Shown here piece by piece: positions 25,199-33,861 of a stretch of 64,000 bases of DNA. The DNA is taken from contig CAYRIK010000006.1 of NCBI GenBank assembly GCA_964424345.1, forward strand, positions 1 through 64,000, written 5' to 3'. The notes below the pieces were generated by a model. The model saw only the letters and a program-made list of their open reading frames with translations, made no database searches and was not told the origin of the DNA. A program made the translations under genes and the position numbers. The DNA comes from RGIG6307 sp964424345. Lineage in GTDB: Bacteria > Bacillota > Clostridia > Lachnospirales > Lachnospiraceae. Numbering within the stretch: position 1 is the first letter of the stretch; each line of letters starts with the position of its first letter.

Positions 25199-27021
25199 TG
25201 GCACAGCAGAATAATGCACCACAAGTAAGAGTAAACTTTAGACGTGGTTCGGGAGGCCCAAGAGGCATGGCACAGCCTATAGAAAAGCCAGAAGATGCTG
25301 TCAAGACACTTTCCAGACTGATGGTATATTTTGCGAGAGCAAAAAAACTGCTCGTATCTTTATTGGTAGCAGTAGTAATGGTTACATTAGTAGCTTTATT
25401 AGCACCTTCTTTGCAGGGTGAAGCTATTGACTGTATCAAAGAACAGGAATGGAATAAATTATATATATGTGCTGCATGTTTGATGGGAGCATATATTGCA
25501 AATATTTTATTTGGCTTGGCACAGTCTTTACTTGCAGCCAGACTGAGCAAAAGTATTGTAAAGCAGATGCGATATGATCTGTTTAAAAAGATTGATTATT
25601 TATCTATTAAATATTTGGATACACATTCCAGCGGTGACATCATGAGCCGTATGACCAATGACGTAGAAAACGTATCTAATACAATTTCTCAAAGTCTTGG
25701 TTCTTTGGTTTCAGGTGTACTTACAATCCTTGGTACAATTACCATTATGTTTATATATTGCTGGCAGCTTACATTGATTACTATGTTGACTGTTATCTTG
25801 ACAGTTATTGTAACAAAGCAGATGTCTAAGTTTATGAGAAAAATTTACCGCAAACGTTCTCAGATTTTAGGTCAGTTAAATGGTCATTCTGAAGAAATGA
25901 TCACAGGATATAAGTCTATCGTAGCATATAATAAGCAGGCAGATGTAATCAGAGAATTTTGTGAAACTTCTGATGAGTTGAAACGAGTAAGTATTAAAGC
26001 AGAGATTTTAGGTGGTTCTATGGGACCTATCATGAACTGTATTTCTAATATCAGCTTTGTTATTGTAGCAGCATTTGGTGGATATTTTGCTTATACTGGT
26101 CTGATTACAATTGGTACGATTTCTGCATTTATTATTTATGCAAAACAGTTCTCCAGACCAATCAATGAAATTGCACAGCTTTATGGTACAATCCAGACAG
26201 CTATCGCTGGTGCAGAACGTGTATTTGCATTAATGGATCAGCCTGACGAAGATAACAGCGGTACATTGGAAATGAAAGATGTCAAAGGTGAAATTTCTTT
26301 CAGAAATGTAGATTTCTCCTATGTGGAAGGCAAGCAAGTATTATATGATTTTAATCTGGATGTAAAACCAGGTCAGAAGATTGCCCTTGTTGGTGCAACA
26401 GGAAGTGGTAAAACAACAGTAGTAAATCTTTTGATGAGATTTTATCCTGTAGATGCAGGTGAAATTTTAATCGATGGAGTGAATATTTACGATATTAAAA
26501 AAGATGAACTTCGTAAAAATATCGCTATTGTATTACAGGATACAGTGCTGTTCTCTGATACGATTGAGAAAAATATTAAGTACTCTAATCCAGACGCTTC
26601 TGATGAAGAAATGTATTATGCAGCAGAAATGAGTAACCTGACACATTATATCAATAAGCTGCCAAAGAAATACGATACATTCTTAAAGCAGGCAGGTGAG
26701 GGACTTTCTCATGGACAAAGACAGTTGATGGCGATTGCAAGAGCGGTTCTTGCAAATCCAAAGATTTTAATCTTGGACGAAGCAACTTCTTCTGTAGATA
26801 CTAGAACAGAGAAGCATATTCAGGATGCTATGGTAAATTTAATGAAAAATCGTACCAGCTTGATTATTGCACACAGACTTTCTACTATTCAAGACTCTGA
26901 TAAGATTGTAGTTATGGACGAGGGACGTGTTGTAGAAATCGGAAATCATGAAGAACTGCTTGAGAAAAAGGGTAAGTATTATACATTGTATATGACGCAG
27001 TTTGCAGGCAATAAAATTTAA
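25198..27021 (+). CDS. ABC exporter half-transporter, second subunit (canonical Walker B)
   Basis: 607 residues. An N-terminal extension rich in Gly, Arg and Pro (about 1-40) precedes six helices and a nucleotide-binding domain with Walker A GATGSGKTT, Walker B ILILDEATSSVD with the catalytic Glu, and a changed signature LSHGQ. Canonical Glu here with LSGGQ in the partner gives one working ATP site, the asymmetric heterodimer plan. Together with the MarR regulator this is a drug or lipid efflux system. Confidence 0.92.
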   Translation: MAQQNNAPQVRVNFRRGSGGPRGMAQPIEKPEDAVKTLSRLMVYFARAKKLLVSLLVAVVMVTLVALLAPSLQGEAIDCIKEQEWNKLYICAACLMGAYIANILFGLAQSLLAARLSKSIVKQMRYDLFKKIDYLSIKYLDTHSSGDIMSRMTNDVENVSNTISQSLGSLVSGVLTILGTITIMFIYCWQLTLITMLTVILTVIVTKQMSKFMRKIYRKRSQILGQLNGHSEEMITGYKSIVAYNKQADVIREFCETSDELKRVSIKAEILGGSMGPIMNCISNISFVIVAAFGGYFAYTGLITIGTISAFIIYAKQFSRPINEIAQLYGTIQTAIAGAERVFALMDQPDEDNSGTLEMKDVKGEISFRNVDFSYVEGKQVLYDFNLDVKPGQKIALVGATGSGKTTVVNLLMRFYPVDAGEILIDGVNIYDIKKDELRKNIAIVLQDTVLFSDTIEKNIKYSNPDASDEEMYYAAEMSNLTHYINKLPKKYDTFLKQAGEGLSHGQRQLMAIARAVLANPKILILDEATSSVDTRTEKHIQDAMVNLMKNRTSLIIAHRLSTIQDSDKIVVMDEGRVVEIGNHEELLEKKGKYYTLYMTQFAGNKI

Positions 27022-27030
27022 ATAAGAAAC

Positions 27031-27077
27031 AAAGTCGCCGTTTCTATTGCGAAAGCAAGAAGCGGCGCTTTGATTTT
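27031..27077 (+). terminator. terminator after the MarR-linked exporter
   Basis: Stem 27031-27045 with 27059-27071 (one bulge), GC-rich, then TTTGATTTT. Confidence 0.75.
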
Positions 27078-27123
27078 CATAGTATTTTCACAATTTGCAT
27101 TGGAATTTATCTCATACAAGGTA

Positions 27124-27152
27124 TTGAAGGTTCAAAAAATATAGTGTATAAT
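27124..27152 (+). promoter_or_regulatory. promoter of the sigma-like/cyclophilin gene
   Basis: TTGAAG at 27124-27129, 17-bp spacer, TATAAT at 27147-27152. Confidence 0.88.
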
Positions 27153-27222
27153 TATGAACTAGATGTGACGCTATTTTTCACGTTAAAAATTAGTTCATAG
27201 AAATACGAAAGGAACAAGAAAC

Positions 27223-28527
27223 ATGTCAATTTTAATGGAAGAAGCCGCAAAAGGGCACAAAAAATCCATGACCACTTTGTATGAGGAGAACAAAGGAAAG
27301 GTTTTTGGATTTTGTAGTATCCTTTTAAATGATAAGGAGAAAGCAGCAACAGTTACAACAGAAGTCATGAATGGCGTATGGGAGGTACTTGCTGAGAAAG
27401 GAGCCGTTTCTGAAAAGAAGTTTCAAGAGATGTTGATCATGGATGCAGCAAAAAAATGTGCAGCAGAAATGAAAATCAAAGAAACTCCATGCGGTAAAGC
27501 AACTCAGAAGCAGGGCTTAAACAAAGTATATGCTGGAAATGCAGCAGCAGATGTTGTAGCATTACAGGATGCATTGAAGGAATTAGACGCATATCAGCGT
27601 TATGTTTTCTTAGTAATGAATGCAGGAGGTATGGATTTTGAAGAAATGTCTCGTGTACTCAAGCAGAAAGAAAATGTTGCAAGAAGCAATTATGAAGCAA
27701 GTGCAAGTGCATTAGCAGAAGTGCTTGCAAAGAAGAACTGTAAGTTCTCTTTAGAAGAAGTAAAGTCTTTATTAGAACAGGCTATGAAGTTAGAAGTTGT
27801 TCCAAAGACTGTAGATACAGCATGTAAGGCTAAAATCAAAGCAAGTGCAAAACGTCGCAAATTAAGCAAGAAACTGATTCCAGTATTTGCAATCCTTGCA
27901 GTTTGTGTTGTAATCGTGTTAGGTGTTGGTATTGTAGAATTAGTTCAGAAGGCACAGGAAGAAAAGTTACAGAAACTTGCAGATGAATATGGCGTTGAAT
28001 TGCTGATGAGCGAAGAAAATGCGACTTACTATGTAGATATTTATGTAGAAAATTATGGCAGAATTACAGTTGAGCTTGAACAGGATGAAGCTCCTCTTAC
28101 AGCTGCAAACTTTGTTTACAATGCAAAAGAAGGTTTCTATGACGGACTTACATTCCACCGCATTATTGAAGGTTTCATGATGCAGGGCGGTGATCCAAAT
28201 GGTGATGGTACTGGCGGATTTGAAACAATTATTCCGGGTGAATTTTCTAAGAATGGTTATGACAATGATATCAGCCATACAAGAGGAACTATTTCTATGG
28301 CTCGTTCTGAGGACTTTGACAGTGCAAGTGCACAGTTCTTTATTATGCAGGAAGATAACACTTCTTTAGATGGAGAATATGCAGCATTCGGTCATGTTAT
28401 CGAAGGTATGGACATTGTAGATGCTATTTGTGCAGCAGCAAATCCAACAGATGACAATGGTACAATCTCAGCAGAAGAACAGCCTGTTATTACAGTTATG
28501 GCTGTAAGATTTAAACCACTTGACTAA
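27223..28527 (+). CDS. membrane-tethered fusion: ECF sigma-like domain and cyclophilin peptidyl-prolyl isomerase
   Basis: 434 residues in three parts. About 10-60 (TTLYEENKGKVFGFCSILLNDKEKAATVTTEVMNGVWEVL) resembles sigma-70 region 2; about 120-170 (LKELDAYQRYVFLVMNAGGMDFEEMSRVL) resembles region 4, both diverged. A Lys/Arg-rich stretch (206-217) and a single membrane helix (about 218-240) follow. Residues 265-434 are a cyclophilin-type isomerase with GRITVELEQDEAPLTAANF, FHRIIEGFMMQGGDPNGDGTGG and SAQFFIMQ. The layout predicts a cytoplasmic sigma-like part and an extracytoplasmic isomerase. Ribosome site AAAGGA before the ATG. Confidence 0.78.
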   Translation: MSILMEEAAKGHKKSMTTLYEENKGKVFGFCSILLNDKEKAATVTTEVMNGVWEVLAEKGAVSEKKFQEMLIMDAAKKCAAEMKIKETPCGKATQKQGLNKVYAGNAAADVVALQDALKELDAYQRYVFLVMNAGGMDFEEMSRVLKQKENVARSNYEASASALAEVLAKKNCKFSLEEVKSLLEQAMKLEVVPKTVDTACKAKIKASAKRRKLSKKLIPVFAILAVCVVIVLGVGIVELVQKAQEEKLQKLADEYGVELLMSEENATYYVDIYVENYGRITVELEQDEAPLTAANFVYNAKEGFYDGLTFHRIIEGFMMQGGDPNGDGTGGFETIIPGEFSKNGYDNDISHTRGTISMARSEDFDSASAQFFIMQEDNTSLDGEYAAFGHVIEGMDIVDAICAAANPTDDNGTISAEEQPVITVMAVRFKPLD

Positions 28528-28550
28528 TCAATTGAAATAAAATGATGTAT

Positions 28551-28590
28551 AAATAAAGGAGGATTGCAGTCAGCGATGCTCCTTTTATTT
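28551..28590 (+). terminator. terminator after the sigma-like/cyclophilin gene
   Basis: Stem AAATAAAGGAG / CTCCTTTTATTT with a 17-base loop. Confidence 0.6.
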
Positions 28591-28607
28591 ACGCAAAAGA
28601 GAGAGTT

Positions 28608-28902
28608 ATGAACTATAATGTAGCAATCTGTGATGATGCAGAAGCAGACAGACGATATATTGCTGTTAGATATTGAAATGGGTGAAATGGACGGCGTTAC
28701 GATGGCAAAAAAGCTTAGGAAAGAAAATGACACCGTACAGATTATTTTTATTACAGGATATTCTGATTATATTCTGGAAAATATTATGAATTGTGGTACG
28801 CACAGGCACAGTATTATACAGAATAAGAAATATTCCAGAAACATACTTGACATTTTTATAGAGAACATTCAAAATGATAGAGGTGAGAAAATGAAACTAT
28901 AA
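28608..28902 (+). pseudogene. decayed LytTR-type response regulator
   Basis: The frame starting at 28608 gives MNYNVAICDDAEADRRYIA, the start of an AgrA-like receiver, then stops at 28674. A second frame from about 28645 gives DDILLLDIEMGEMDGVTMAKKL and IIFITGYSDYILE, the phospho-Asp and switch Thr regions. About 35-40 codons between them are gone, and the sequence after GYSDYILE no longer matches a receiver; the LytTR DNA-binding domain is missing. A tiny MKL* frame at 28891 may be the stub of a following sensor kinase. Not expected to work. Confidence 0.75.
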
Positions 28903-28925
28903 AAATACGAAAGGATGAAAGGAAC

Positions 28926-29375
28926 ATGAAAAAGACAGTAAAAGAATTTAAAGAGTTTATTATGCGTGGAAACGTAATTGACATGGCAGTCGGTGTTATT
29001 GTCGGTGGTGCTTTCAGTAAAATTGTAAGTTCTCTCGTAAATGATATTGTAATGCCGTTGATTACATTAATCACAGGTAAGATCAGCTTTACAGATTTGT
29101 TCATTGCATTAGATGGTGGCGAATATGCTACGTTGGCAGATGCAAAGGCAGCAGGTGTATCTGTGTTTGCGTATGGTAATTTCATTCAGATGGTAGTAGA
29201 GTTCTTGATTATTGCAATTGTTATTTTTGCAGCAGTAAAGGCAATGAGCAAGCTTCACAAACCAGCGCCAGCTCCAGCACCAGTGGAAAAGACAACAAAA
29301 GAATGTCCATTCTGTAAGACAGAAATCCATAAAGATGCCGTAAAGTGTCCACATTGTACATCAGATTTAAGATAA
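28926..29375 (+). CDS. mscL: large-conductance mechanosensitive channel MscL with C-terminal zinc ribbon
   Basis: 149 residues. MKKTVKEFKEFIMRGNVIDMAVGVIVGGAFSKIVSSLVNDIVMPL is the typical first helix; the second helix is near 80-100. MscL opens under membrane tension and saves cells from osmotic downshock. After an Ala/Pro linker (110-120) the tail has CPFCKTEIHKDAVKCPHC, a four-Cys zinc ribbon that ordinary MscL lacks but which is found in some Firmicutes. AAAGGAAC precedes the ATG. Confidence 0.93.
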   Translation: MKKTVKEFKEFIMRGNVIDMAVGVIVGGAFSKIVSSLVNDIVMPLITLITGKISFTDLFIALDGGEYATLADAKAAGVSVFAYGNFIQMVVEFLIIAIVIFAAVKAMSKLHKPAPAPAPVEKTTKECPFCKTEIHKDAVKCPHCTSDLR

Positions 29376-29393
29376 TCACATAGTTATATAATT

Positions 29394-29420
29394 AAAAAAG
29401 GGAGCTTAGCTCCCTTTTTT
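29394..29420. terminator. bidirectional terminator between mscL and glgB
   Basis: AAAAAAGGGAGCT / AGCTCCCTTTTTT with a one-base centre; works for both converging genes. Confidence 0.88.
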
Positions 29421-29455
29421 AGTACGCATTTTTCGGAAAATGTTTTATTTGTATA

Positions 29456-31441
29456 TTAGTCAATTTTTTTGAAGACAATACCGCAGCGGTTAGGAAGATA
29501 ACACTGGAACCCAGTCCATCCGTTAGGAGTTTGTTTTGCTTCGTAAATATATTCTTTGTCAATACGTTCATGACCGCCAAAGGCTGCATCATCTGTTGAA
29601 AGTACAACGCGGTATTTTCCTTCGTCTTCTACGCGGACAAAGTAGCCGTCAAAAGATTTTTCTGGGTGGAAATTAAATGCAAAAGCAAGTTTGCCTTTTG
29701 TATATTCCATAATCTTATCATCTTGATGTATGTATTGGCAGATTGTCTTTTTGATAAGAACACGTTCACGTCTTAAGAAATGAATCATTTCTGTATCAAA
29801 AGCATTTAATTCACAGTAACGCAATGTTGTATTATCTACTAAATTCCACTGACGACGGCAGTAATGATAACTCCAGCCATTGCCTTCTCTAGGGAAGTCA
29901 ATCCATTCAGGATGACCAAATTCATTTCCCATGAAGTTTAAGTATCCTTCTCCAGCCAGTGTGGAAGTAATCAGGCGAATCATCTTGTGGAGTGCAACGC
30001 CTCGTTCTGCAGTAAGTGTAGTATGGAATTTACTCATACCAGTGTACATATCTGCATCGCAAAGACGGAACATGATTGTTTTATCACCAACCAATGCCTG
30101 ATCGTGAGATTCTGCATAGCCGATGTTCTTTTCGCCTTTTCTGCGGATGCTCAGTTCTACCCAAAGCTTGTCCATATCCCAATCTTCATCATTTTTCTTG
30201 AGTAGTTTAATCCAGAAATCAGGTACACCCATAGCAAGACGGAAATCAAAGCCGATACCACCGTCTTCTAATTTCAGACACATACCAGGCATAGCAGACA
30301 TATCTTCCGCAATAGAGATAGCGTGTGGATTGAGTTCATGAATCAATTCATTTGCAAGCTGTAAATAGGTGATTGCTTCTGTGTCGGTATTCATGGAAAA
30401 ATATTTGCTGTTATTGTCAAAATCTACGCCAAGTCCATGGTCGTGATAGAGCATAGAAGTTACACCATCAAAACGGAAACCATCAAAGTGGAAGGTTGTC
30501 ATCCAATATTTTAAGTTGGAGAGCAGGAAGTGAAGCACTTCGTTTTTGCCGTAATCAAAAAGTTTCGTACCCCATTCTTTATGGTCTCCTTGAGGACCGT
30601 TATGGAAGAACTGATATGTGGTGCCATCAAATTCGTTGATGCCTTCGACTGTATTTTTGATTGCATGAGAATGTACGATATCCAACAATACAGCAATGCC
30701 CATTTTGTGCGCTTCGTTGATTAATGCCTTTAATTCTGTGCTGTGACCGTAACGAGAGGAAGCAGCAAAGAAGTTAGAAACCTGATAACCGAAAGAAGCA
30801 TAATAAGGATGTTCCATAATTGCCATAATCTGAATGGTGTTATAACCTAATTTTTTGATACGAGGCAGAACGTTTTTACGGAAATCATCATAAGAGCCAA
30901 CTTCGTATTTGTCCTGAGCCATACCGATATGACATTCGTAAATATAAGGAGTCTGAGGAGCTTTGAAAGAATCATCCGTCCATGCAAAAGGAGCAAACGT
31001 ATCTTCTAATTCAGCACACCATGTAACTGTCTTTGGATCTTGTACAACGCGTGTAGCATATAATGGAATTCTTCGTAACTCTTTATTATTGTAAATAACG
31101 ACAGTTTGTACACGTTGTCCGACTTTCAAACCGTCTTTTTCGGTCAATTCGACTTCAAAAACACCGCCATCTTTCTTTTTCATAGGGCAGGAACGAGCAT
31201 TCCAGTTATTGAAATCGCCGGTAAGATATAACTTTTGTGCTGATGGTGCCCATTCACGATATACCCAACCGTTTTTTGTACGATGAAAACCAAAGTATTC
31301 ATGACCGTTTGCAAAATCTACAAGGCTGTCTGTATTAGCAAGTAATTCCTTGCGTTTTCGCTTATAGTTATCCATGCGAAGGTTGATATCGTTTTCGAAT
31401 GGGGCTAAATCTGGATCGATTTGTAAGATTTTATAAGACAT
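29456..31441 (-). CDS. glgB: 1,4-alpha-glucan (glycogen) branching enzyme
   Basis: 661 residues. An N-terminal CBM48-like domain (FGFHRTKNGWVYREWAPSA) precedes a GH13 barrel with DGFRFDGVTSMLYHDHG (nucleophile Asp), ISIAEDMSAMPGM (acid/base Glu) and YAESHDQALVGDKT (third Asp). These motifs are those of the eukaryotic-like GH13_8 group and not the usual bacterial GH13_9. It forms alpha-1,6 branches in glycogen. GGGAGG places the ATG at 31441. It stands alone, about 26 kb from glgCD and on the other strand. Confidence 0.94.
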   Translation of the reverse strand: MSYKILQIDPDLAPFENDINLRMDNYKRKRKELLANTDSLVDFANGHEYFGFHRTKNGWVYREWAPSAQKLYLTGDFNNWNARSCPMKKKDGGVFEVELTEKDGLKVGQRVQTVVIYNNKELRRIPLYATRVVQDPKTVTWCAELEDTFAPFAWTDDSFKAPQTPYIYECHIGMAQDKYEVGSYDDFRKNVLPRIKKLGYNTIQIMAIMEHPYYASFGYQVSNFFAASSRYGHSTELKALINEAHKMGIAVLLDIVHSHAIKNTVEGINEFDGTTYQFFHNGPQGDHKEWGTKLFDYGKNEVLHFLLSNLKYWMTTFHFDGFRFDGVTSMLYHDHGLGVDFDNNSKYFSMNTDTEAITYLQLANELIHELNPHAISIAEDMSAMPGMCLKLEDGGIGFDFRLAMGVPDFWIKLLKKNDEDWDMDKLWVELSIRRKGEKNIGYAESHDQALVGDKTIMFRLCDADMYTGMSKFHTTLTAERGVALHKMIRLITSTLAGEGYLNFMGNEFGHPEWIDFPREGNGWSYHYCRRQWNLVDNTTLRYCELNAFDTEMIHFLRRERVLIKKTICQYIHQDDKIMEYTKGKLAFAFNFHPEKSFDGYFVRVEDEGKYRVVLSTDDAAFGGHERIDKEYIYEAKQTPNGWTGFQCYLPNRCGIVFKKID

Positions 31442-31473
31442 AAAAGTGCCTCCCGAAATTATTGTTACTTTCA

Positions 31474-31479
31474 TTATAC
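31474..31479 (-). promoter_or_regulatory. probable -10 box of glgB
   Basis: TATAAT on the minus strand 33 bases before the glgB start; no good -35 was found 16-18 bp upstream. Confidence 0.4.
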
Positions 31480-31546
31480 ACTACGGAAGTCAAAATTGCC
31501 ATATAAAATAAAATTTGTCCTCTTCTTGAAAAAATTGGGAAAATAG

Positions 31547-31575
31547 TTGACAAATAAAAATCAGATGCATATAAT
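31547..31575 (+). promoter_or_regulatory. promoter of the trpXYZ T-box operon
   Basis: TTGACA at 31547-31552, 17-bp spacer, TATAAT at 31570-31575: a full consensus promoter. Confidence 0.93.
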
Positions 31576-31581
31576 GACAAT

Positions 31582-31866
31582 AATTAAACAGAACAAACCA
31601 GTGACAAAGAGTAGTAGCTGACAGGTGTGGATGTACAGAGAGTTTCCGATGGTGTGAAGGAAGCGTGAAGCAGCCAGTGAATGGACTTTGGAGGGCAGCT
31701 TTGAATATAGTAGGAGCTGACGGGATTCCCACCCGTTATCCATCGGGATGCGTATGATGGTACGTAAGCGAGTGGATTTTCTTTATTTAGAGAAAGTCAA
31801 TTTGGGTGGTATCGCAGAAGTTTCGGCACTTTTGTCCCATATATGGGACGAGAGTGCCTTTTTTGT
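31582..31866 (+). ncRNA. T-box leader, tryptophan specifier
   Basis: A tRNA-sensing leader of about 285 bases. Visible parts: stem I with AGTAGTAGCTGACAGG and GAGAGTTTCCGATGG, a specifier loop reading GAA-TGG-A with the Trp codon TGG at 31682-31684, the T-box TTTGGGTGGTATCGCAG at 31801-31817, and a terminator (GGCACT / AGTGCC with inner GTCCC / GGGAC, then TTTTTT) at 31825-31865. Uncharged tRNA-Trp would favour the antiterminator and switch on the downstream uptake genes. Confidence 0.93.
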
Positions 31867-31923
31867 ATATTAGTTATATACAATGGCATACATCTGCCAC
31901 TCGGATGCAAGGAGAAAAAAATT

Positions 31924-32943
31924 ATGAAAAAGAATGTAGTAAAAAAATTAGCAGCAGTTGGATGTACGATTGCAATGACATTGGCTTCTACAGCTTGTGG
32001 AACAACACAGCAGACAGTAAATGATAAGAAGACAACAGATACTGATGGGTATAAAGTTGCTATTGTAAAACAGATGGATCATGCTTCTTTAGATGAAATT
32101 GCAGATGCAATCGCAGCACGTTTAGAAAGTTTAGAAACAGAAAAAAATGTGACTATCGAGTATGATATTTATTCTGGTCAGGGAGAACAGACAACGTTGA
32201 TGCAGATAGGAGAACAGGTTATTTCTGATCATGTAGATGCTATCATTCCAATCGCAACACTAGCAGCACAGGTTATGACTTCTTGTGCAGAAGAAAGCGA
32301 GACTCCAGTTGTATTTGCAGCAATTTCTGATCCGGCTTCTGCAAGTCTTACAGGGATTGATTATGTAACAGGTACAAGTGATGCACTTGATACAGAGTTT
32401 ATTATCGATATGATGCTTGCACAGCAAAAAGATATAAAAACAGTCGGATTATTATATTCTTTATCAGAAGCAAATTCTGCAACACCGATTGCAGAGGCAA
32501 AAGCATATTTAGAACAAAAAGGTATTCGATATATAGAACAGACAGCTTCTACCAATGATGAAGTAATTGCAGCAGCAGCTTCTTTGATTGCATCTGATGT
32601 AGATGCTATCTTTACACCTACCGATAATGTGATTATGGCAGCAGAATTAGCAATTTATGAAGAATTAGCAAATGCAGGTATTCCTCATTATACAGGTGCT
32701 GACTCTTTCGTAAGAAATGGTGCATTTGCAACTTGTGGTGTCAACTATACAGAACTTGGAACAAAAACAGCAGAGCTTGCATATACAGCAATGACTGAGG
32801 GTATGGAAGCGATGGAAGATTATTATTTGATGGATGCAGGCACAATCACTGTAAATACAGAAACAGCAGCAATGCTCCAGATGGACTACAGTGCATTCAA
32901 ACAAATGGGTGAAATTACAGAAGTTGAAACAACACAAGAGTAG
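31924..32943 (+). CDS. trpX: tryptophan ABC transporter substrate-binding lipoprotein
   Basis: 339 residues. Lipoprotein signal ending LASTAC with Cys25, then an ABC_sub_bind fold (VAIVKQMDHASLDEIADAIAARL; DAIIPIATLAAQVM; TPVVFAAISDP; DAIFTPTDN). This family includes TrpX of streptococci. The T-box with a TGG specifier supports tryptophan as the ligand. AAGGAG precedes the ATG at 31924; the longer open frame from 31843 runs through the T-box terminator and is not used. Confidence 0.9.
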   Translation: MKKNVVKKLAAVGCTIAMTLASTACGTTQQTVNDKKTTDTDGYKVAIVKQMDHASLDEIADAIAARLESLETEKNVTIEYDIYSGQGEQTTLMQIGEQVISDHVDAIIPIATLAAQVMTSCAEESETPVVFAAISDPASASLTGIDYVTGTSDALDTEFIIDMMLAQQKDIKTVGLLYSLSEANSATPIAEAKAYLEQKGIRYIEQTASTNDEVIAAAASLIASDVDAIFTPTDNVIMAAELAIYEELANAGIPHYTGADSFVRNGAFATCGVNYTELGTKTAELAYTAMTEGMEAMEDYYLMDAGTITVNTETAAMLQMDYSAFKQMGEITEVETTQE

Positions 32944-32954
32944 AGGTAAGAAGT

Positions 32955-33860
32955 ATGTTTTATATTATTCAGACAGCACTAGAGCTTGGATTTTTATATG
33001 CACTGGTAGCGATGGCATTATTTTTAAGTTATAGAATATTAGACATTGCAGATATGACAACCGATGGCTGCTTTATTTTAGGCGCAGCAGTATCTGTTAC
33101 GATTACTGCGATGGGACATCCGATTTTGGCAATTCCAGCAGCAATGTTAGCTGGTATGTTAGCAGGAGGGGTGACAGCTTTTTTGCAGACTTGCTTAAAG
33201 GTTCCTTCTATTTTGGCAGGTATCATTACAAACACTGGATTGTATACTATCAATTTAATGGTCATGGGCTGGAGTTCTAATGTCAGCCTTTTAAAAGTAA
33301 AGACTATTTTTACGATGTTTAAGGAAACAGGTATTGGTGGAGAATGGTATGAAACAGTTCTTGCTGGTATAGTAGTAGTATGTGTTGGTGCTGCATTGCT
33401 GTGGTTTCTTGGAACAAGAATTGGATTATCTATTCGAGCAACAGGAAACAACTTAGAGATGGTAAAAGCATCTTCCATCAATCCAACATTTACGATTATG
33501 GTTGGACTTGGTATTTCTAATGCATTGACAGCATTATCTGGTGCAATGGTTGGACAATATCAGAAGGCAGCAGATATTAACGGAGGCAGCGGTATCGTAG
33601 TTATCGCTCTTGCTTGTTTGATTATTGGTGAGACCGTACTTGGAAAACGCAGTATGATAAAGGGAATTTTGGCAGCAGTCGTTGGTTCTGTAATTTATCG
33701 AATGATTTATGCATTTGTGCTTCGTACACAGATTGTACCTGTTCAGGGCTTAAAACTTTTGACTGCCATTGTTGTAGCACTTGCAATCGCATTTCCTACA
33801 TTAAAAGAATGGATGCTGTTTGAAAAAAGAAAACATATACAGAAGAAAGGCGGTCGTTGA
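32955..33860 (+). CDS. trpY: tryptophan ABC transporter permease
   Basis: 301 residues, about eight helices, in the branched-chain amino acid permease-like (BPD_transp_2) family: LDIADMTTDGCFILGAAVSV and GTRIGLSIRATGNNLEMVKASSIN are family hallmarks. It lies 11 bases after trpX. The permease works as a dimer with two copies of the next gene's product. Confidence 0.9.
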   Translation: MFYIIQTALELGFLYALVAMALFLSYRILDIADMTTDGCFILGAAVSVTITAMGHPILAIPAAMLAGMLAGGVTAFLQTCLKVPSILAGIITNTGLYTINLMVMGWSSNVSLLKVKTIFTMFKETGIGGEWYETVLAGIVVVCVGAALLWFLGTRIGLSIRATGNNLEMVKASSINPTFTIMVGLGISNALTALSGAMVGQYQKAADINGGSGIVVIALACLIIGETVLGKRSMIKGILAAVVGSVIYRMIYAFVLRTQIVPVQGLKLLTAIVVALAIAFPTLKEWMLFEKRKHIQKKGGR

Positions 33861-33861
33861 T

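Noticed and set aside
31843..31923. Upstream start for trpX
   Set aside because: It lies in the T-box terminator; the ATG at 31924 gives a proper lipoprotein signal.
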